The translations under genes were made by a program, and so were the position numbers. A DNA stretch of 44,575 nt from Bacillota bacterium (GTDB lineage Bacteria > Bacillota > Clostridia > Lachnospirales > CAG-274), in assembly GCA_017543265.1 (NCBI GenBank), contig JAFYGI010000022.1, positions 1-44,575 of the forward strand, given 5' to 3'. The notes beneath the pieces are model-generated. The model was not told the origin of the DNA. It made no database searches and was given only the letters and a program-made list of their open reading frames with translations. Each line of letters opens with the position of its first letter. Positions within the stretch are counted from its first letter, which is position 1. Positions 24,983 to 33,864 of this stretch are shown piece by piece.

Positions 24983-25522
24983 TTATTTCTTAAATGGCAT
25001 ACCGAATAATCTGAGAAGCTCTCTTGCTTCCTCATCGGTGTTAGCGGTCGTTACAAATACGATATCCATACCTCTGATCTTGTCGATCTTATCGTAACGG
25101 ATCTCGGGGAACATAAGCTGCTCCTTAACGCCGAGGGTATAGTTGCCTCTGCCGTCAAAGCTTTCCGAGCTTACGCCGCGGAAGTCGCGGACACGGGGAA
25201 GAGCAAGATTGATAAGTCTGTTTACAAAGCTGTACATCTTCTCTCCTCTTAATGTTACCTTGCAGCCGATAGGCATACCTGCACGAAGCTTGAATGCAGC
25301 GATAGACTTTTTAGCCTTTGTTACGATGGGCTTCTGACCTGCGATGATGGTCATGTCGCCTACTGCGCTTTCGATAGCCTTTGCATTTTCCTTAGCCTCA
25401 CCAAGGCCCATGTTTATAACGACTTTTTCGATTTTGGGAACTTCCATTTTATTTTTATATGAAAACTTCTTTATCATTGCATCAACGATCTCGTTTTCAT
25501 AATATTCTCTTAATGCGTTCAC
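24983..25522 (-). CDS. rplE: Ribosomal protein uL5
   Basis: A 179-aa 5S rRNA-binding protein of the central protuberance. Recognised by [38 protein letters not shown] and the C-terminal [20 protein letters not shown]. Confidence 0.98.
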   Translation of the reverse strand: MNALREYYENEIVDAMIKKFSYKNKMEVPKIEKVVINMGLGEAKENAKAIESAVGDMTIIAGQKPIVTKAKKSIAAFKLRAGMPIGCKVTLRGEKMYSFVNRLINLALPRVRDFRGVSSESFDGRGNYTLGVKEQLMFPEIRYDKIDKIRGMDIVFVTTANTDEEARELLRLFGMPFKK

Positions 25523-25542
25523 TTGTTTGCCTCCCTTCGGTA

Positions 25543-25854
25543 TCAGTCAATCTGGTCGCCGGACGGCTTTGCGATACGCTTTTTAACGTTCTTGCCGTCT
25601 ACAACTTCAACACTATAACCTATTCTTACAGGCTTGCCCTTGTAAAGGTACATTACATTGGAAGCGTCAAGCGGTGCTTCCTTGGAGATGATACCGCCTG
25701 CCTGCTGAGCTGTAGCCTTTGAATGCTTTTTGACCATGTTTACGCCTTCAACGATAACCTTGTTGTTTTCGCGGTCAACCTTAAGCACCTTGCCTTCTTC
25801 GCCCTTGCACTTGCCTGCTATAACCAGAACTTTGTCGCCCTTTTTAATTTTCAT
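25543..25854 (-). CDS. rplX: Ribosomal protein uL24
   Basis: A 103-aa assembly-initiator protein of the 50S subunit. KOW motif at the start ([20 protein letters not shown]), then [14 protein letters not shown] and [18 protein letters not shown]. Complete. Confidence 0.98.
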   Translation of the reverse strand: MKIKKGDKVLVIAGKCKGEEGKVLKVDRENNKVIVEGVNMVKKHSKATAQQAGGIISKEAPLDASNVMYLYKGKPVRIGYSVEVVDGKNVKKRIAKPSGDQID

Positions 25855-25868
25855 TGAACCTTACCTCC

Positions 25869-26237
25869 TTATAATACTTCGGGAGCAAGGGATAATATCT
25901 TCATGTACTGCTTTTCACGAAGCTCTCTTGCTACAGGTCCGAAAATACGAGTTCCTCTTGGGTTCTTGTCTTCCTTTATGATAACAGCAGCGTTCTCGTC
26001 AAACTTGATGTATGAGCCGTCAGGTCTTGCAGCACCCTTTACGGTACGAACAACAACAGCCCTGACTACCTCACCCTTCTTAACAACGCCGCCTGGTGTT
26101 GCATCTTTAACAGTAGCAACTATTACATCACCGATGTTTGCATATCTTCTGGTCGAACCGCCCATTACTCTGATGCACAAAAGCTCCTTTGCGCCCGAGT
26201 TATCAGCAACGACCAATCTGCTTTCCTGTTGAATCAT
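25869..26237 (-). CDS. rplN: Ribosomal protein uL14
   Basis: A 122-aa 50S protein at the subunit interface. [36 protein letters not shown] and the [10 protein letters not shown] ending are typical and complete. Confidence 0.98.
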   Translation of the reverse strand: MIQQESRLVVADNSGAKELLCIRVMGGSTRRYANIGDVIVATVKDATPGGVVKKGEVVRAVVVRTVKGAARPDGSYIKFDENAAVIIKEDKNPRGTRIFGPVARELREKQYMKILSLAPEVL

Positions 26238-26267
26238 TTATGATTTCCTCCTATCTGTGCCAAGAAA

Positions 26268-26522
26268 TTACTTAACCTTCTCAACGATAGATACAAGTCT
26301 CCATCTCTTATCCTTGGATAAAGGTCTTGTTTCCATTACCTTAACACGGTCGCCGATCTGGCACTCATTATTCTCGTCATGAGCCTTAAGCTTGTAAGTA
26401 GTCTTAACGATTTTGTTGTACAATGGATGTCTGACATTATTCTCAACAGCAACCACGATAGTTTTGTCCATCTTGTTGCTGACAACTTTGCCTATTCTTG
26501 TTTTACGAAGATTTCTTTCCAC
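26268..26522 (-). CDS. rpsQ: Ribosomal protein uS17
   Basis: An 84-aa OB-fold 30S protein: [22 protein letters not shown], then [19 protein letters not shown], then the [11 protein letters not shown] ending. Complete. Confidence 0.98.
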   Translation of the reverse strand: MERNLRKTRIGKVVSNKMDKTIVVAVENNVRHPLYNKIVKTTYKLKAHDENNECQIGDRVKVMETRPLSKDKRWRLVSIVEKVK

Positions 26523-26549
26523 TTAGATTGTCCTCCTTCCGTGTTAATC

Positions 26550-26753
26550 TCAGCCGTTTGATTTCTGAGTGATAACGGTCTGAATTCTTGCGATGTTCTT
26601 GCGAACCTCTGTTATTCTTGCCGTATTGCTCAACTGATTAGTTGCATTTTGAAATCTTAAATTGAATAATTCCTTCTTAGCCTCAACCAACTCCTGATTT
26701 AACTCGTCGATAGTCTTGCTTCTGAGGTCTTCTACGAAATTTTTAGTCTTCAT
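26550..26753 (-). CDS. rpmC: Ribosomal protein uL29
   Basis: A 67-aa helical 50S protein near the exit tunnel, docking site for trigger factor and SRP. Pattern [26 protein letters not shown] and [14 protein letters not shown] is typical. It shares one base with the rplP stop (26753). Confidence 0.98.
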   Translation of the reverse strand: MKTKNFVEDLRSKTIDELNQELVEAKKELFNLRFQNATNQLSNTARITEVRKNIARIQTVITQKSNG

Positions 26754-27184
26754 TAATTGTCACCCTCCGTTTCAAGGTCTGCGCGGGATACGATCTTGCA
26801 CTTGATAGGCAATTTGTGTACAGCAAGACGCAAAGCTTCTCTTGCGATCTCTTCGCTTACACCTGCGATCTCGAACATAACGCGGCCCGGCTTAACAACT
26901 GCTACCCAATACTCGGGTGAACCCTTACCGGAACCCATTCGTGTCTCGGCAGGCTTCTCTGTGATGGGCTTGTCGGGGAAGATCTTTATCCAAACCTTAC
27001 CGCCACGCTTGATATATCTTGTCATAGCAATACGGGCAGCCTCTATCTGATTGGAAGTGATCCAGCTGGGCTCCATTGCCACGATACCAAACTCACCGTA
27101 AGTGATCTTGTTGCCGCGCATAGCCTTACCTGTCATACGGCCCCTGAACTGCTTACGTCTTTTTACTCTTTTAGGCATTAACAT
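26753..27184 (-). CDS. rplP: Ribosomal protein uL16
   Basis: A 143-aa 50S protein at the A-site finger. [15 protein letters not shown], then [22 protein letters not shown], then the [20 protein letters not shown] loop. Starts one base inside the rpsC stop (27184), so it is coupled to rpsC. Confidence 0.98.
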   Translation of the reverse strand: MLMPKRVKRRKQFRGRMTGKAMRGNKITYGEFGIVAMEPSWITSNQIEAARIAMTRYIKRGGKVWIKIFPDKPITEKPAETRMGSGKGSPEYWVAVVKPGRVMFEIAGVSEEIAREALRLAVHKLPIKCKIVSRADLETEGDN

Positions 27185-27849
27185 TATTCAGCACTCCCTT
27201 CCTTTTTTGCTGCCTTCTTCTCGGGAAGAACCTCGCCCTTGTAGATCCAAACCTTAACACCGATCTTGCCGTATGTTGTGTTTGCCTCTGCAAAGCCGTA
27301 ATCTATATCTGCTCTTAAAGTCTGAAGAGGGATAGTACCGTCATGGTAGCTTTCGCTTCTTGCCATCTCGGCACCGCCCAGACGACCGGAGCAAGCTGTC
27401 TTGATACCCTTTGCGCCGAACTTCATTGTTCTTGACATAGCGCTCTTCATAGCACGGCGGAATGTGATACGGTTTTCAAGCTGCTTTGCGATATCCTCAG
27501 CAACAAGCTGGGAGTCAAGCTCGGGCTTCTTTATTTCCTCGATGTTGATAAGCACCTTCTGTGCTGTCATCTTCTGAAGCTCTGTGCTTAATTCCTGGAT
27601 GGAAGCACCGTTTCTGCCGATGATGATACCGGGCTTTGAAGTGTTGATGGTTATTTTAACTCTTTCGTTGTTTCTTTCGATGGATACCTTGGAAACACCG
27701 GAGTTGACTAATTTTTTCTGTATATAATTTCTGAGCTTCTGGTCTTCTACCAAGAAGTTTGCATAATCCTTCTTGTCTGCGTACCATGTTGAATCCCAGT
27801 CCTTGATGATACCAACTCTTAAGCCATGTGGATTTACTTTCTGACCCAT
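27184..27849 (-). CDS. rpsC: Ribosomal protein uS3
   Basis: A 221-aa 30S protein lining the mRNA entry channel. The start [20 protein letters not shown], the KH-domain loop [11 protein letters not shown] and the C-terminal [15 protein letters not shown] are present. Confidence 0.98.
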   Translation of the reverse strand: MGQKVNPHGLRVGIIKDWDSTWYADKKDYANFLVEDQKLRNYIQKKLVNSGVSKVSIERNNERVKITINTSKPGIIIGRNGASIQELSTELQKMTAQKVLINIEEIKKPELDSQLVAEDIAKQLENRITFRRAMKSAMSRTMKFGAKGIKTACSGRLGGAEMARSESYHDGTIPLQTLRADIDYGFAEANTTYGKIGVKVWIYKGEVLPEKKAAKKEGSAE

Positions 27850-27864
27850 ATTGGTTGAACCTCC

Positions 27865-28254
27865 TTATTTCACATCTAAGTATATTGAAATGTGAGCAGT
27901 CTTTTTGTTGATCCTGTAAGCTCTGCCCTGAGCTCTGGGGCGTATCCTCTTGAGAGTCGGGCCCTGATTAGCTGCAACATCAGCAACATACAAACTGTTT
28001 ACATCTAACTCTAAGTTGTTTTCTGCATTAGCAACTGCAGACTTTAAAACCTTTGCTATTATCTCGGCAGCGTATCTGGGAGAATATGCAAGTACAGCCA
28101 TAGCCTCGCCAACGCTCTTACCCTTGATCTGGTTTAAAACTATTCTCGCCTTTGTGTCGGAAACACGAACATACTTTGCATGAGCCTGAGCGCGTCTGTC
28201 CTTGTTCTGTTCGTTTCTTTCCTTCTTTATTTGGCTTCTGTGTCCCTTTGCCAT
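27865..28254 (-). CDS. rplV: Ribosomal protein uL22 with N-terminal extension
   Basis: A 129-aa tunnel protein. The core [23 protein letters not shown] and the ending [20 protein letters not shown] are standard. About 20 extra basic residues ([20 protein letters not shown]) precede the core; AAGGAGG upstream of 28254 supports this start, and similar extensions are known in some Clostridia. Confidence 0.97.
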   Translation of the reverse strand: MAKGHRSQIKKERNEQNKDRRAQAHAKYVRVSDTKARIVLNQIKGKSVGEAMAVLAYSPRYAAEIIAKVLKSAVANAENNLELDVNSLYVADVAANQGPTLKRIRPRAQGRAYRINKKTAHISIYLDVK

Positions 28255-28342
28255 TTTAAGGCTCCTCCTTCCGGTTTATATAACGCTTATCGCAGCGCCA
28301 AACGGCATTGCCGTTTCGCGCCGGACAGCCATATTATTGAAA
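28255..28342. repeat. Palindrome-bearing spacer between rpsS and rplV
   Basis: The 88-base gap is larger than the neighbouring gaps (1-30 bases). It contains a perfect hairpin AAACGGC-ATT-GCCGTTT (28300-28316) enclosed by further GCGCC complementarity. There is no T run, so it is not a terminator; it looks like a small inserted palindromic unit or an mRNA processing site. Confidence 0.6.
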
Positions 28343-28627
28343 TTACCTTACTTTTGACTTCTTCTCTGCGTCCTTGCCGTGACCGCGGTAAGTTCTTGTT
28401 AAGGCAAACTCGCCTAACTTGTGGCCTACCATATCCTCGGTAACATATACGGGCACGTGCTTTCTTCCGTCATGAACAGCGATAGTGTGGCCGATCATTT
28501 CGGGGAAGATAGTGGAACGACGAGACCAAGTTTTAATTACGTTCTTTGTATTGGCTTCGTTCTGTGCAACGACCTTCTTCATAAGGTGCTCGTCACAGAA
28601 AGGGCCTTTTTTAAGTGATCTGCTCAT
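28343..28627 (-). CDS. rpsS: Ribosomal protein uS19
   Basis: A 94-aa head protein of the 30S subunit: [19 protein letters not shown], then [19 protein letters not shown] and [19 protein letters not shown]. Complete. Confidence 0.98.
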   Translation of the reverse strand: MSRSLKKGPFCDEHLMKKVVAQNEANTKNVIKTWSRRSTIFPEMIGHTIAVHDGRKHVPVYVTEDMVGHKLGEFALTRTYRGHGKDAEKKSKVR

Positions 28628-28643
28628 TTATACCTGACCTCCA

Positions 28644-29474
28644 TTATTTGTTTCTGCCGCGAATAATCATCTTATTGCTTGCCTTATGCTTCTTTCTTGT
28701 CTTGTAACCGAGAGCAGGCTTGCCCCAAGGTGTACAAGGTGCCGGACGACCGATAGGCGCACGGCCTTCACCACCGCCGTGGGGGTGGTCATTGGGGTTC
28801 ATGACAGAACCGCGGACTGTAGGTCTGATACCCATGTGGCGCTTCTTACCTGCCTTACCGATGTTGATAAGCTCGTGGTCGCCGTTGCCTACCGCACCGA
28901 TAGTTGCGCGGCAGTCGATGGGAAGAAGTCTCATCTCGCCGGAGGGAAGTCTTACCGTAGCATACTTGCCTTCCTTAGCCATAAGCTGTGCAACATTACC
29001 TGCGGAACGAACAAGCTGTCCGCCTGCACCGGGCTTCATCTCGATATTGTGTATCTCGGCACCGATGGGGATGTTTCTCATGGGAAGTGCGTTGCCGACT
29101 CTAACCTCGGCCTCAGCACCGTTCATTATTGTATCGCCGACCTTTAAGCCGTTGGGAGCAAGGATGTATTTCTTCTCGCCGTCAGCGTAGCAAACAAGTG
29201 CGATGTTTGCTGTTCTGTTGGGATCGTACTCGATAGCGGTAACCTTTGCGGGAATACCGTCCTTGTTTCTCTTAAAGTCGATTATTCTGTATTTTTTCTT
29301 AGCGCCGCCGCCGATGTGACGAACGGTTATTTTACCCTGATTGTTACGGCCTGCTGTTGTTTTGATATGAACAACAAGGCTTTTTTCGGGAGCAGATTTT
29401 GTTATTTCGGCGAAGTCAGAAACTGTCATCTGTCTTCTCGAAGGTGTATAAGGCTTAAATCTCTTAATACCCAT
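28644..29474 (-). CDS. rplB: Ribosomal protein uL2
   Basis: A 276-aa protein needed for peptidyl transferase assembly. [32 protein letters not shown], the [20 protein letters not shown] loop with its conserved His, and the basic C-terminus are present. AAAAGGAG precedes the start; a 211-base noncoding spacer separates it from rplW. Confidence 0.98.
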   Translation of the reverse strand: MGIKRFKPYTPSRRQMTVSDFAEITKSAPEKSLVVHIKTTAGRNNQGKITVRHIGGGAKKKYRIIDFKRNKDGIPAKVTAIEYDPNRTANIALVCYADGEKKYILAPNGLKVGDTIMNGAEAEVRVGNALPMRNIPIGAEIHNIEMKPGAGGQLVRSAGNVAQLMAKEGKYATVRLPSGEMRLLPIDCRATIGAVGNGDHELINIGKAGKKRHMGIRPTVRGSVMNPNDHPHGGGEGRAPIGRPAPCTPWGKPALGYKTRKKHKASNKMIIRGRNK

Positions 29475-29685
29475 TGTTTACACTCCTTTTCTTAGTTTAA
29501 TTCTCTGCACGCTTTGCGGTGCAATATTCGTTCTGTTGACGCGTTTTCGCCGTGCCATACCTCACTCCGCTTCGCTGCGTTTCGGTGCCGGGCGGGCGCC
29601 CTATGCAAACTGCGTGAACCCCGCTTTATTATGAGCAAGCTCAACAAAATCGTGTTTCACTTGTCTGCGCACGGCTTACTTATTA
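29475..29685. repeat. 211-bp hairpin-rich spacer inside the ribosomal operon
   Basis: The rplB-rplW gap is normally a few bases to tens of bases. Here it holds GC-rich sequence with several small palindromes: TGCAC/GTGCA around 29506-29522, GGGCGCC-type complementarity near 29588-29600, and TGAGCTTGCTCA around 29632-29643. No reading frame here looks coding. It looks like an inserted or degenerated repeat. Confidence 0.6.
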
Positions 29686-29985
29686 TCACATGCCTGTAAA
29701 GATCTCGATATCCTTGCTGTCTGCGGTAAGCTGAACGATAGCTTTCTTTCTGTCGTTTGTTCTGCCTACAGTGTAACCGCGTCTTTTCTTCTTACCGTTA
29801 AGGTTAAGTGTGTTTACGCTTGCAACCTTTGTGCCCTCAAACATCTTTTCAACAGCCTGCTTGATCTGTATCTTTGTTGCGTCTGTGTGTACATAAAAAG
29901 TGTACTTCTTGTCAGCCATTTCGTTCATGCTTTTTTCTGTAACGACGGGCTTTAAAATAACGTCATAATACTTTACATCTGCCAT
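29686..29985 (-). CDS. rplW: Ribosomal protein uL23
   Basis: A 99-aa tunnel-exit protein that contacts trigger factor and SRP. YDVILKPVVTEKSMNEMADKKY then VEKMFEGTKVASVNTLN and the RRGYTVGRTNDRKKAIV region are typical. Overlaps the rplD stop at 29985 by one base. Confidence 0.98.
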   Translation of the reverse strand: MADVKYYDVILKPVVTEKSMNEMADKKYTFYVHTDATKIQIKQAVEKMFEGTKVASVNTLNLNGKKKRRGYTVGRTNDRKKAIVQLTADSKDIEIFTGM

Positions 29986-30605
29986 TATGCGTACACCTCC
30001 TGTATCTTCTCAACAGCTGCCTTTGTAACCACCATTGAATCATACTTGATGATGTCGTATACGTTGATGGCATTTACGCAAGCAGTCTTTACTGTCGGGA
30101 TATTTCTTGCCGATAAAACAGCATTGTTGTTGCCTTCTTCGATAACAACAAGTGCCTTGTCAACATTAACATTCTTTAAAACGTTTGCAAATTCCTTTGT
30201 CTTGGGAGCATCAAAGCTGAGCTCGTCGATAACAACAAAGCTGCCCTCGTTTACCTTTGAAGTTAAAGCAGACTTTAATGCAAGTCTCTTTACCTTCTTG
30301 TTAAGCTTGAAAGAGTAATCTCTGGGCTTGGGAGCAAATACAACGCCGCCGCCTGTCCACTGGGGAGCACGGATGGAGCCCTGTCTTGCGCGGCCTGTAC
30401 CCTTCTGTCTCCAGGGCTTTCTGCCGCCGCCGCTTACCTCTGAGCGTGTCAGAGCGCTCTGTGTGCCCTGTCTCTGATTTGCAAGGTACTGAACAACTGC
30501 CCGATGCATAACGTGCTCATTTACCTCAACCGCAAAAATACTGTCATTCAAATCTATAGAACCAACTTCGCTTCCGCTCATGTTGAATACTTTAACATTT
30601 GCCAT
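29985..30605 (-). CDS. rplD: Ribosomal protein uL4
   Basis: A 206-aa 50S protein with the long tunnel loop ([19 protein letters not shown], then [20 protein letters not shown]). In some bacteria L4 autoregulates the S10 operon; no such site is identified here. Confidence 0.98.
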   Translation of the reverse strand: MANVKVFNMSGSEVGSIDLNDSIFAVEVNEHVMHRAVVQYLANQRQGTQSALTRSEVSGGGRKPWRQKGTGRARQGSIRAPQWTGGGVVFAPKPRDYSFKLNKKVKRLALKSALTSKVNEGSFVVIDELSFDAPKTKEFANVLKNVNVDKALVVIEEGNNNAVLSARNIPTVKTACVNAINVYDIIKYDSMVVTKAAVEKIQEVYA

Positions 30606-30631
30606 TAGGTTTTTCCTCCTTTACCGTGATC

Positions 30632-31261
30632 TCAGGCCTTAACGCTGTTCTTGATCACAAGTACAGCACCCTTGTTACCGGGAACGGCACCCTTGATAAG
30701 AAGAAGGTTCTTCTCCGCATCTGCGCGAACAACCTCAAGGTTTTGAACCGTTACCTGTACAGAGCCCATGTGACCTGCCATTTTCTTGCCCTTCTTTACC
30801 TTACCGGGTGTTGTGGCACTACTTAAAGAACCTACACCTCTGTGGTACTTGGAGCCGTGCGCCATGGGACCTCTTGACTGACCGTGTCTCTTGATGGGAC
30901 CCTGGTAGCCCTTACCCTTGGAAACGCCCGTTGCGTCAACCTTATCGCCTGCCGCGAATACATCAGCCTTTATCTCGGAGCCAACCTCGTAAGCGGATGT
31001 ATCGTCAAGTCTTAATTCCTTAAGAACCTTTGTGGGAACAACGCCTGCCTTGTCGAAGTGACCCTTCATGGGCTTGTTCACCTTCTTGGCCTTGATCTCG
31101 CCAAAGCCAACCTGGATAGCATCGTATCCGTCGTTTTCAACTGTTTTTTTCTGTGTTACAACACAAGGGCCCGCTTCCAGAACGGTTACAGGAATAAGTA
31201 AGCCGTTTTCAGCGAAAATCTGTGTCATACCGATTTTCTTAGCAACTATAGCCTTCTGCAT
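30632..31261 (-). CDS. rplC: Ribosomal protein uL3
   Basis: A 209-aa 50S protein. [20 protein letters not shown] and the central [21 protein letters not shown] and [16 protein letters not shown] loops are diagnostic. An ATG at 31276 is part of the GGAGG site itself, so the ATG at 31261, eight bases after that site, is the start. Confidence 0.98.
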   Translation of the reverse strand: MQKAIVAKKIGMTQIFAENGLLIPVTVLEAGPCVVTQKKTVENDGYDAIQVGFGEIKAKKVNKPMKGHFDKAGVVPTKVLKELRLDDTSAYEVGSEIKADVFAAGDKVDATGVSKGKGYQGPIKRHGQSRGPMAHGSKYHRGVGSLSSATTPGKVKKGKKMAGHMGSVQVTVQNLEVVRADAEKNLLLIKGAVPGNKGAVLVIKNSVKA

Positions 31262-31276
31262 AACTTTTACCTCCAT

Positions 31277-31410
31277 AATAAACTTTACAGCGGAACACCC
31301 GTTATCGGGGGTTCATTCTACAGTTTATAAGGTTTTCATTTCTGTACCTATATAAACCTTCGCGGCTTATGCCGCATTTTTGGGTTAATTTGTTTAACTA
31401 ATTGGATAAA
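31277..31410. other. Hairpin-containing spacer between rpsJ and rplC
   Basis: The 134-base gap carries two stem-loops: GAAC/CCCG arms at 293-314 of kilobase 31 (31293-31314) and GCGGC-TTAT-GCCGC at 31362-31375. Neither is followed by a T run on the transcribed strand, so they may be RNA processing or regulatory structures rather than terminators. Confidence 0.5.
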
Positions 31411-31725
31411 TTAGTTCATGACCTTTAATGTGATATCAACACCTGCGGGCAGATCAAGACGTCTTAAAGCGTCTGCTGTCTTTGCTGTAGGCATAAGGAT
31501 ATCAATCAGTCTCTTGTGTGTTCTTAATTCAAACTGCTCTCTGGAGTCCTTGTACTTGTGTACCGCACGAAGAATGGTAACGACCTCCTTCTTTGTGGGA
31601 AGCGGTATAGGACCACTGATTTTAGCACCTGTTTTCTTTGCTGTCTCGATGATCTGAGCAGCGGATTGGTCGATCAGTTTGTGATCGTAAGACTTAAGAC
31701 TGATTCTAATCTTCTGATTAGCCAT
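31411..31725 (-). CDS. rpsJ: Ribosomal protein uS10
   Basis: A 104-aa 30S protein, also NusE in antitermination. [22 protein letters not shown], then [17 protein letters not shown], then the [12 protein letters not shown] motif. The ATG at 31725 has GGAGGGG upstream; an extension to 31770 is rejected. First gene of the S10-spc operon. Confidence 0.98.
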   Translation of the reverse strand: MANQKIRISLKSYDHKLIDQSAAQIIETAKKTGAKISGPIPLPTKKEVVTILRAVHKYKDSREQFELRTHKRLIDILMPTAKTADALRRLDLPAGVDITLKVMN

Positions 31726-31790
31726 AAAAAAAGTCCCCTCCTTTTCGTACTTTTCTTGATTACTCAGCACGACAAGTGGTGACTGTACAC

Positions 31791-31913
31791 TCAGCCGCGT
31801 GTTTCCCTTTGCAACTCTTTAAGGAACCGCGCAAGTATTACAGTGACCTTGTCGCCCGTTTTCTTGAACCGGACATCGCTCCGCGGAAAAACCCTTTCGG
31901 CAACCTCCCGCAT
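31791..31913 (-). CDS. Possible leader peptide upstream of rpsJ
   Basis: Inside the transcribed leader is an open frame with an ATG at 31913 giving about 40 basic residues ([18 protein letters not shown], ending KELQRETRG). A weak AAGAG lies five bases upstream. It ends 65 bases before rpsJ. It may be a real upstream peptide or chance in a structured leader. Confidence 0.3.
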   Translation of the reverse strand: MREVAERVFPRSDVRFKKTGDKVTVILARFLKELQRETRG

Positions 31914-31940
31914 CAACGCTCTTAATGTCACAACACGTTT

Positions 31941-31969
31941 ATTATACACTAATAAAACCCCGATTTCAA
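31941..31969 (-). promoter_or_regulatory. rpsJ: Promoter of the S10-spc ribosomal operon
   Basis: Minus-strand TTGAAA (31964-31969), 17-base spacer, TATAAT (31941-31946). The -35 lies inside an arm of the hairpin CCCCGATTTC/GAAATCGGGG (31958-31991), so a promoter and a palindrome overlap. The predicted leader is about 210 nt. Confidence 0.85.
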
Positions 31970-32047
31970 GCATAATTTTCGGAAATCGGGGTAAAAATTT
32001 TCACAAACTTTACAAAGTTTTATTTGATTTTTTGTTAATTTTTATGT

Positions 32048-32100
32048 GCTGTAGTGGTGTTTATACCACCGACCACTATATGTAGTGGAAGCACCGCAAA
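32048..32100 (-). terminator. Possible terminator after the 281-aa stalk protein
   Basis: Overlapping small hairpins CCACTA-TAGTGG and GGTG-CACC precede a run of A/T-rich DNA on the minus strand. The T tract is poor; the call is tentative. Confidence 0.4.
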
Positions 32101-32113
32101 GCCGTGCAGACTT

Positions 32114-32959
32114 TTATTGATATGTCCAGCCCCAGCCGCTGTAGTCGCCTTCTTCGGCAACCGAGAAGTTTACAAGCGAGAAAGCGTGTGCCGCATATAC
32201 GCTGCCCGTTTCCTTATCCACAAGAGCGCCTACCCAACCGTTTTCAAAAATTTTAACATACCAGTAATGTCCCAGATCGGCAGTCACCTTGCAGCTTACC
32301 GCGCCCGCAAACGGGAATTTTTCGGCGTGATTTTCCTTTGTTACGCCGTCAAAGCCGTGAAGCTGGAATATGGTAGTCTGCATCGAGGGCAGAAAGTCCT
32401 CGAAATAGCGCTTTTCAACTATTATGCCCGCATCCTCTTGGGTCACCTTGACGCGCTTTTCCTGCTCTACCCAGACAAAACGGGTGTCCTCGGCAAGGTC
32501 GCCCACATAGCCGACCTCCGCACCAAAGGCAGTCGAGATAGCCCTTAAAGGCACATAGGTCCTGCCGTCTATTATCTCGGCGGGGTTTGTGGTCTCGCAT
32601 CTTTCGCCGTTTACGATGACCGCGCTGTCGCCTATCTGACACTTGATGCTTGTGTCGGCGTTATTTATAACAACGGTCTTTGTGTCGCTGTCCCACGCCA
32701 CATTTGCACCGAAGCGCTCGCTTATAAAGCGCAGGGGAACAAGCGTAGTGCCGTTTTTGATGATGGCATCCGCATCGCCCACGGCATCGCCGTTTACCAT
32801 TAAAACAACGGCGGGGGCAGTTGTCTTTTTGATAACGCCGTTTGAGTACATTACCTCCATGTCGCCCTCAAAGCCCGATACCTCGACAAAGGGGTCGGCC
32901 GCAAATACGCTTGTCGCACAAAGCATTGTGCATAATAAGCCCGCAATAAATTTTTTCAT
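32114..32959 (-). CDS. Secreted stalk-domain protein
   Basis: A 281-aa exported protein with a signal peptide (1-20, ending at VFAAD). A copper-amine-oxidase-N-like stalk region follows (about 55-165: TTLVPLRFISERFGANVAWDSDTKTVVI, then RTYVPLRAISTAFGAEVGY). The last 110 residues form an unfamiliar Trp/Tyr/Phe-rich domain with a YWYVKIFENGWVGALVDKETG-like core, reminiscent of PepSY/immunity-type beta folds but not assigned. It starts 29 bases after hepT and may be co-transcribed with it. Confidence 0.8.
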   Translation of the reverse strand: MKKFIAGLLCTMLCATSVFAADPFVEVSGFEGDMEVMYSNGVIKKTTAPAVVLMVNGDAVGDADAIIKNGTTLVPLRFISERFGANVAWDSDTKTVVINNADTSIKCQIGDSAVIVNGERCETTNPAEIIDGRTYVPLRAISTAFGAEVGYVGDLAEDTRFVWVEQEKRVKVTQEDAGIIVEKRYFEDFLPSMQTTIFQLHGFDGVTKENHAEKFPFAGAVSCKVTADLGHYWYVKIFENGWVGALVDKETGSVYAAHAFSLVNFSVAEEGDYSGWGWTYQ

Positions 32960-32988
32960 GATTTTACCTTCTTTCTTTTTGTCCGCCG

Positions 32989-33393
32989 TTAATTTCCGTC
33001 CAGTTCGGATATTTTGACGGAGAGTTTATTTTTTAAATTGTAAAAACCTGTTATATAAGTATCAAAAATAAGGTCTATTATCTCGTCCGCATTTTCTTCG
33101 TTATATATATGCACGGACAAATTGCGCTTTTTAAGCATATCGCGCCAAACAGCCTCGTCATCGAGCATACCGTATTTGTAGCCAAGCTTCAGCATCTCCC
33201 GCGGCGAGCCGTTTTCCGCACCCTGTACACCGTTTTCCCTCAAAACCTGCTGCAATGCCTTCCACGCAAGCTCAAACACCAGATTGAACTGACCTATAAC
33301 GCCCGTCCTGTATATATCATCCTTGTGCGCCTGTTCCCTGTCGGCTTTTTGCAGTACATCAAGGCACTTTACAAAATTATCGTATTTTTTCAT
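32989..33393 (-). CDS. hepT: HepT-like HEPN ribonuclease toxin
   Basis: A 134-aa all-helical HEPN protein of the nucleotidyltransferase-substrate-binding (HI0074/HepT) type. The RNase motif Arg-x4-His-x-Tyr is intact: Arg90, His95, Tyr97 (RNLSVHIY). In characterised HepT/MntA systems the Tyr next to this His is AMPylated by MntA, which blocks the RNase (family knowledge). Its start overlaps the mntA end by 17 bases, so it is coupled to its partner. Confidence 0.88.
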   Translation of the reverse strand: MKKYDNFVKCLDVLQKADREQAHKDDIYRTGVIGQFNLVFELAWKALQQVLRENGVQGAENGSPREMLKLGYKYGMLDDEAVWRDMLKKRNLSVHIYNEENADEIIDLIFDTYITGFYNLKNKLSVKISELDGN

Positions 33394-33688
33394 AAAGAAT
33401 TACCCCGTCCTTTTCTATCTCGCTTTTCAACTTGTCCGAAAGCGTTTCGCTCATATCGACCACATCAAAACTTAAAAGGGTATCAACACTTTCTTCAATA
33501 TCAAAGCAAAATCCGTCCGCATCCCCGCCAAGCACCGCAATATCCACATCGCTGCGTTCAAAGGCACCCGCACGCGCACGCGACCCGAACAATATCAGCC
33601 TGTGTATGTCATACTTTTTTGCAGCTTCGATAAGCCCCGCTTCACATAATGCAGGCAGGTCATATACGGCATTTTCTTTTTGTTTCAT
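33377..33688 (-). CDS. mntA: MntA-like nucleotidyltransferase antitoxin
   Basis: A 103-aa minimal nucleotidyltransferase. The motif GSRARAG followed by SDVDIAV gives Gly35-Ser36 and metal-binding Asp47 and Asp49, so catalysis looks intact. Partner of the HEPN protein directly downstream. Start ATG at 33688 overlaps the DUF951 stop by ATGA, so translation is coupled to a housekeeping gene; an extension to 33802 lies inside DUF951 and is rejected. Confidence 0.88.
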   Translation of the reverse strand: MKQKENAVYDLPALCEAGLIEAAKKYDIHRLILFGSRARAGAFERSDVDIAVLGGDADGFCFDIEESVDTLLSFDVVDMSETLSDKLKSEIEKDGVILYEKIR

Positions 33689-33864
33689 TGCTCCACGACC
33701 TTTTTCACATTTTTTTCCAACTTTACCCTCGGCAGCATAACAAGATGCCCGCAGCCCCTGCATTTTATGCGAAAATCCGCGCCCACGCGCAGTATCTCCC
33801 ACTCGTCGCTGCCGCAGGGATGCGCCTTTTTCATTTTAACAATGTCACCGATATTAAAATCCAT
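33685..33864 (-). CDS. DUF951 small protein
   Basis: A 59-aa protein: MDFNIGDIVKMKKAHPCGSD, then EWEILRVGADFRIKCRGCGH, then VMLPRVKLEKN. It matches DUF951 (YyzM-like) with its HPCGS and CRGCGH cysteines; function unknown, possibly zinc or RNA binding. Found by translating the minus strand. Its ATG shares a base with the mscS stop (TAATG) and its stop overlaps the mntA start, chaining three genes. Confidence 0.93.
   Translation of the reverse strand: MDFNIGDIVKMKKAHPCGSDEWEILRVGADFRIKCRGCGHLVMLPRVKLEKNVKKVVEQ

Noticed and set aside
29514..29699. Small rightward gene in the rplB-rplW spacer
   Set aside because: No ribosome binding site, runs into rplW on the other strand and has no protein-like pattern.
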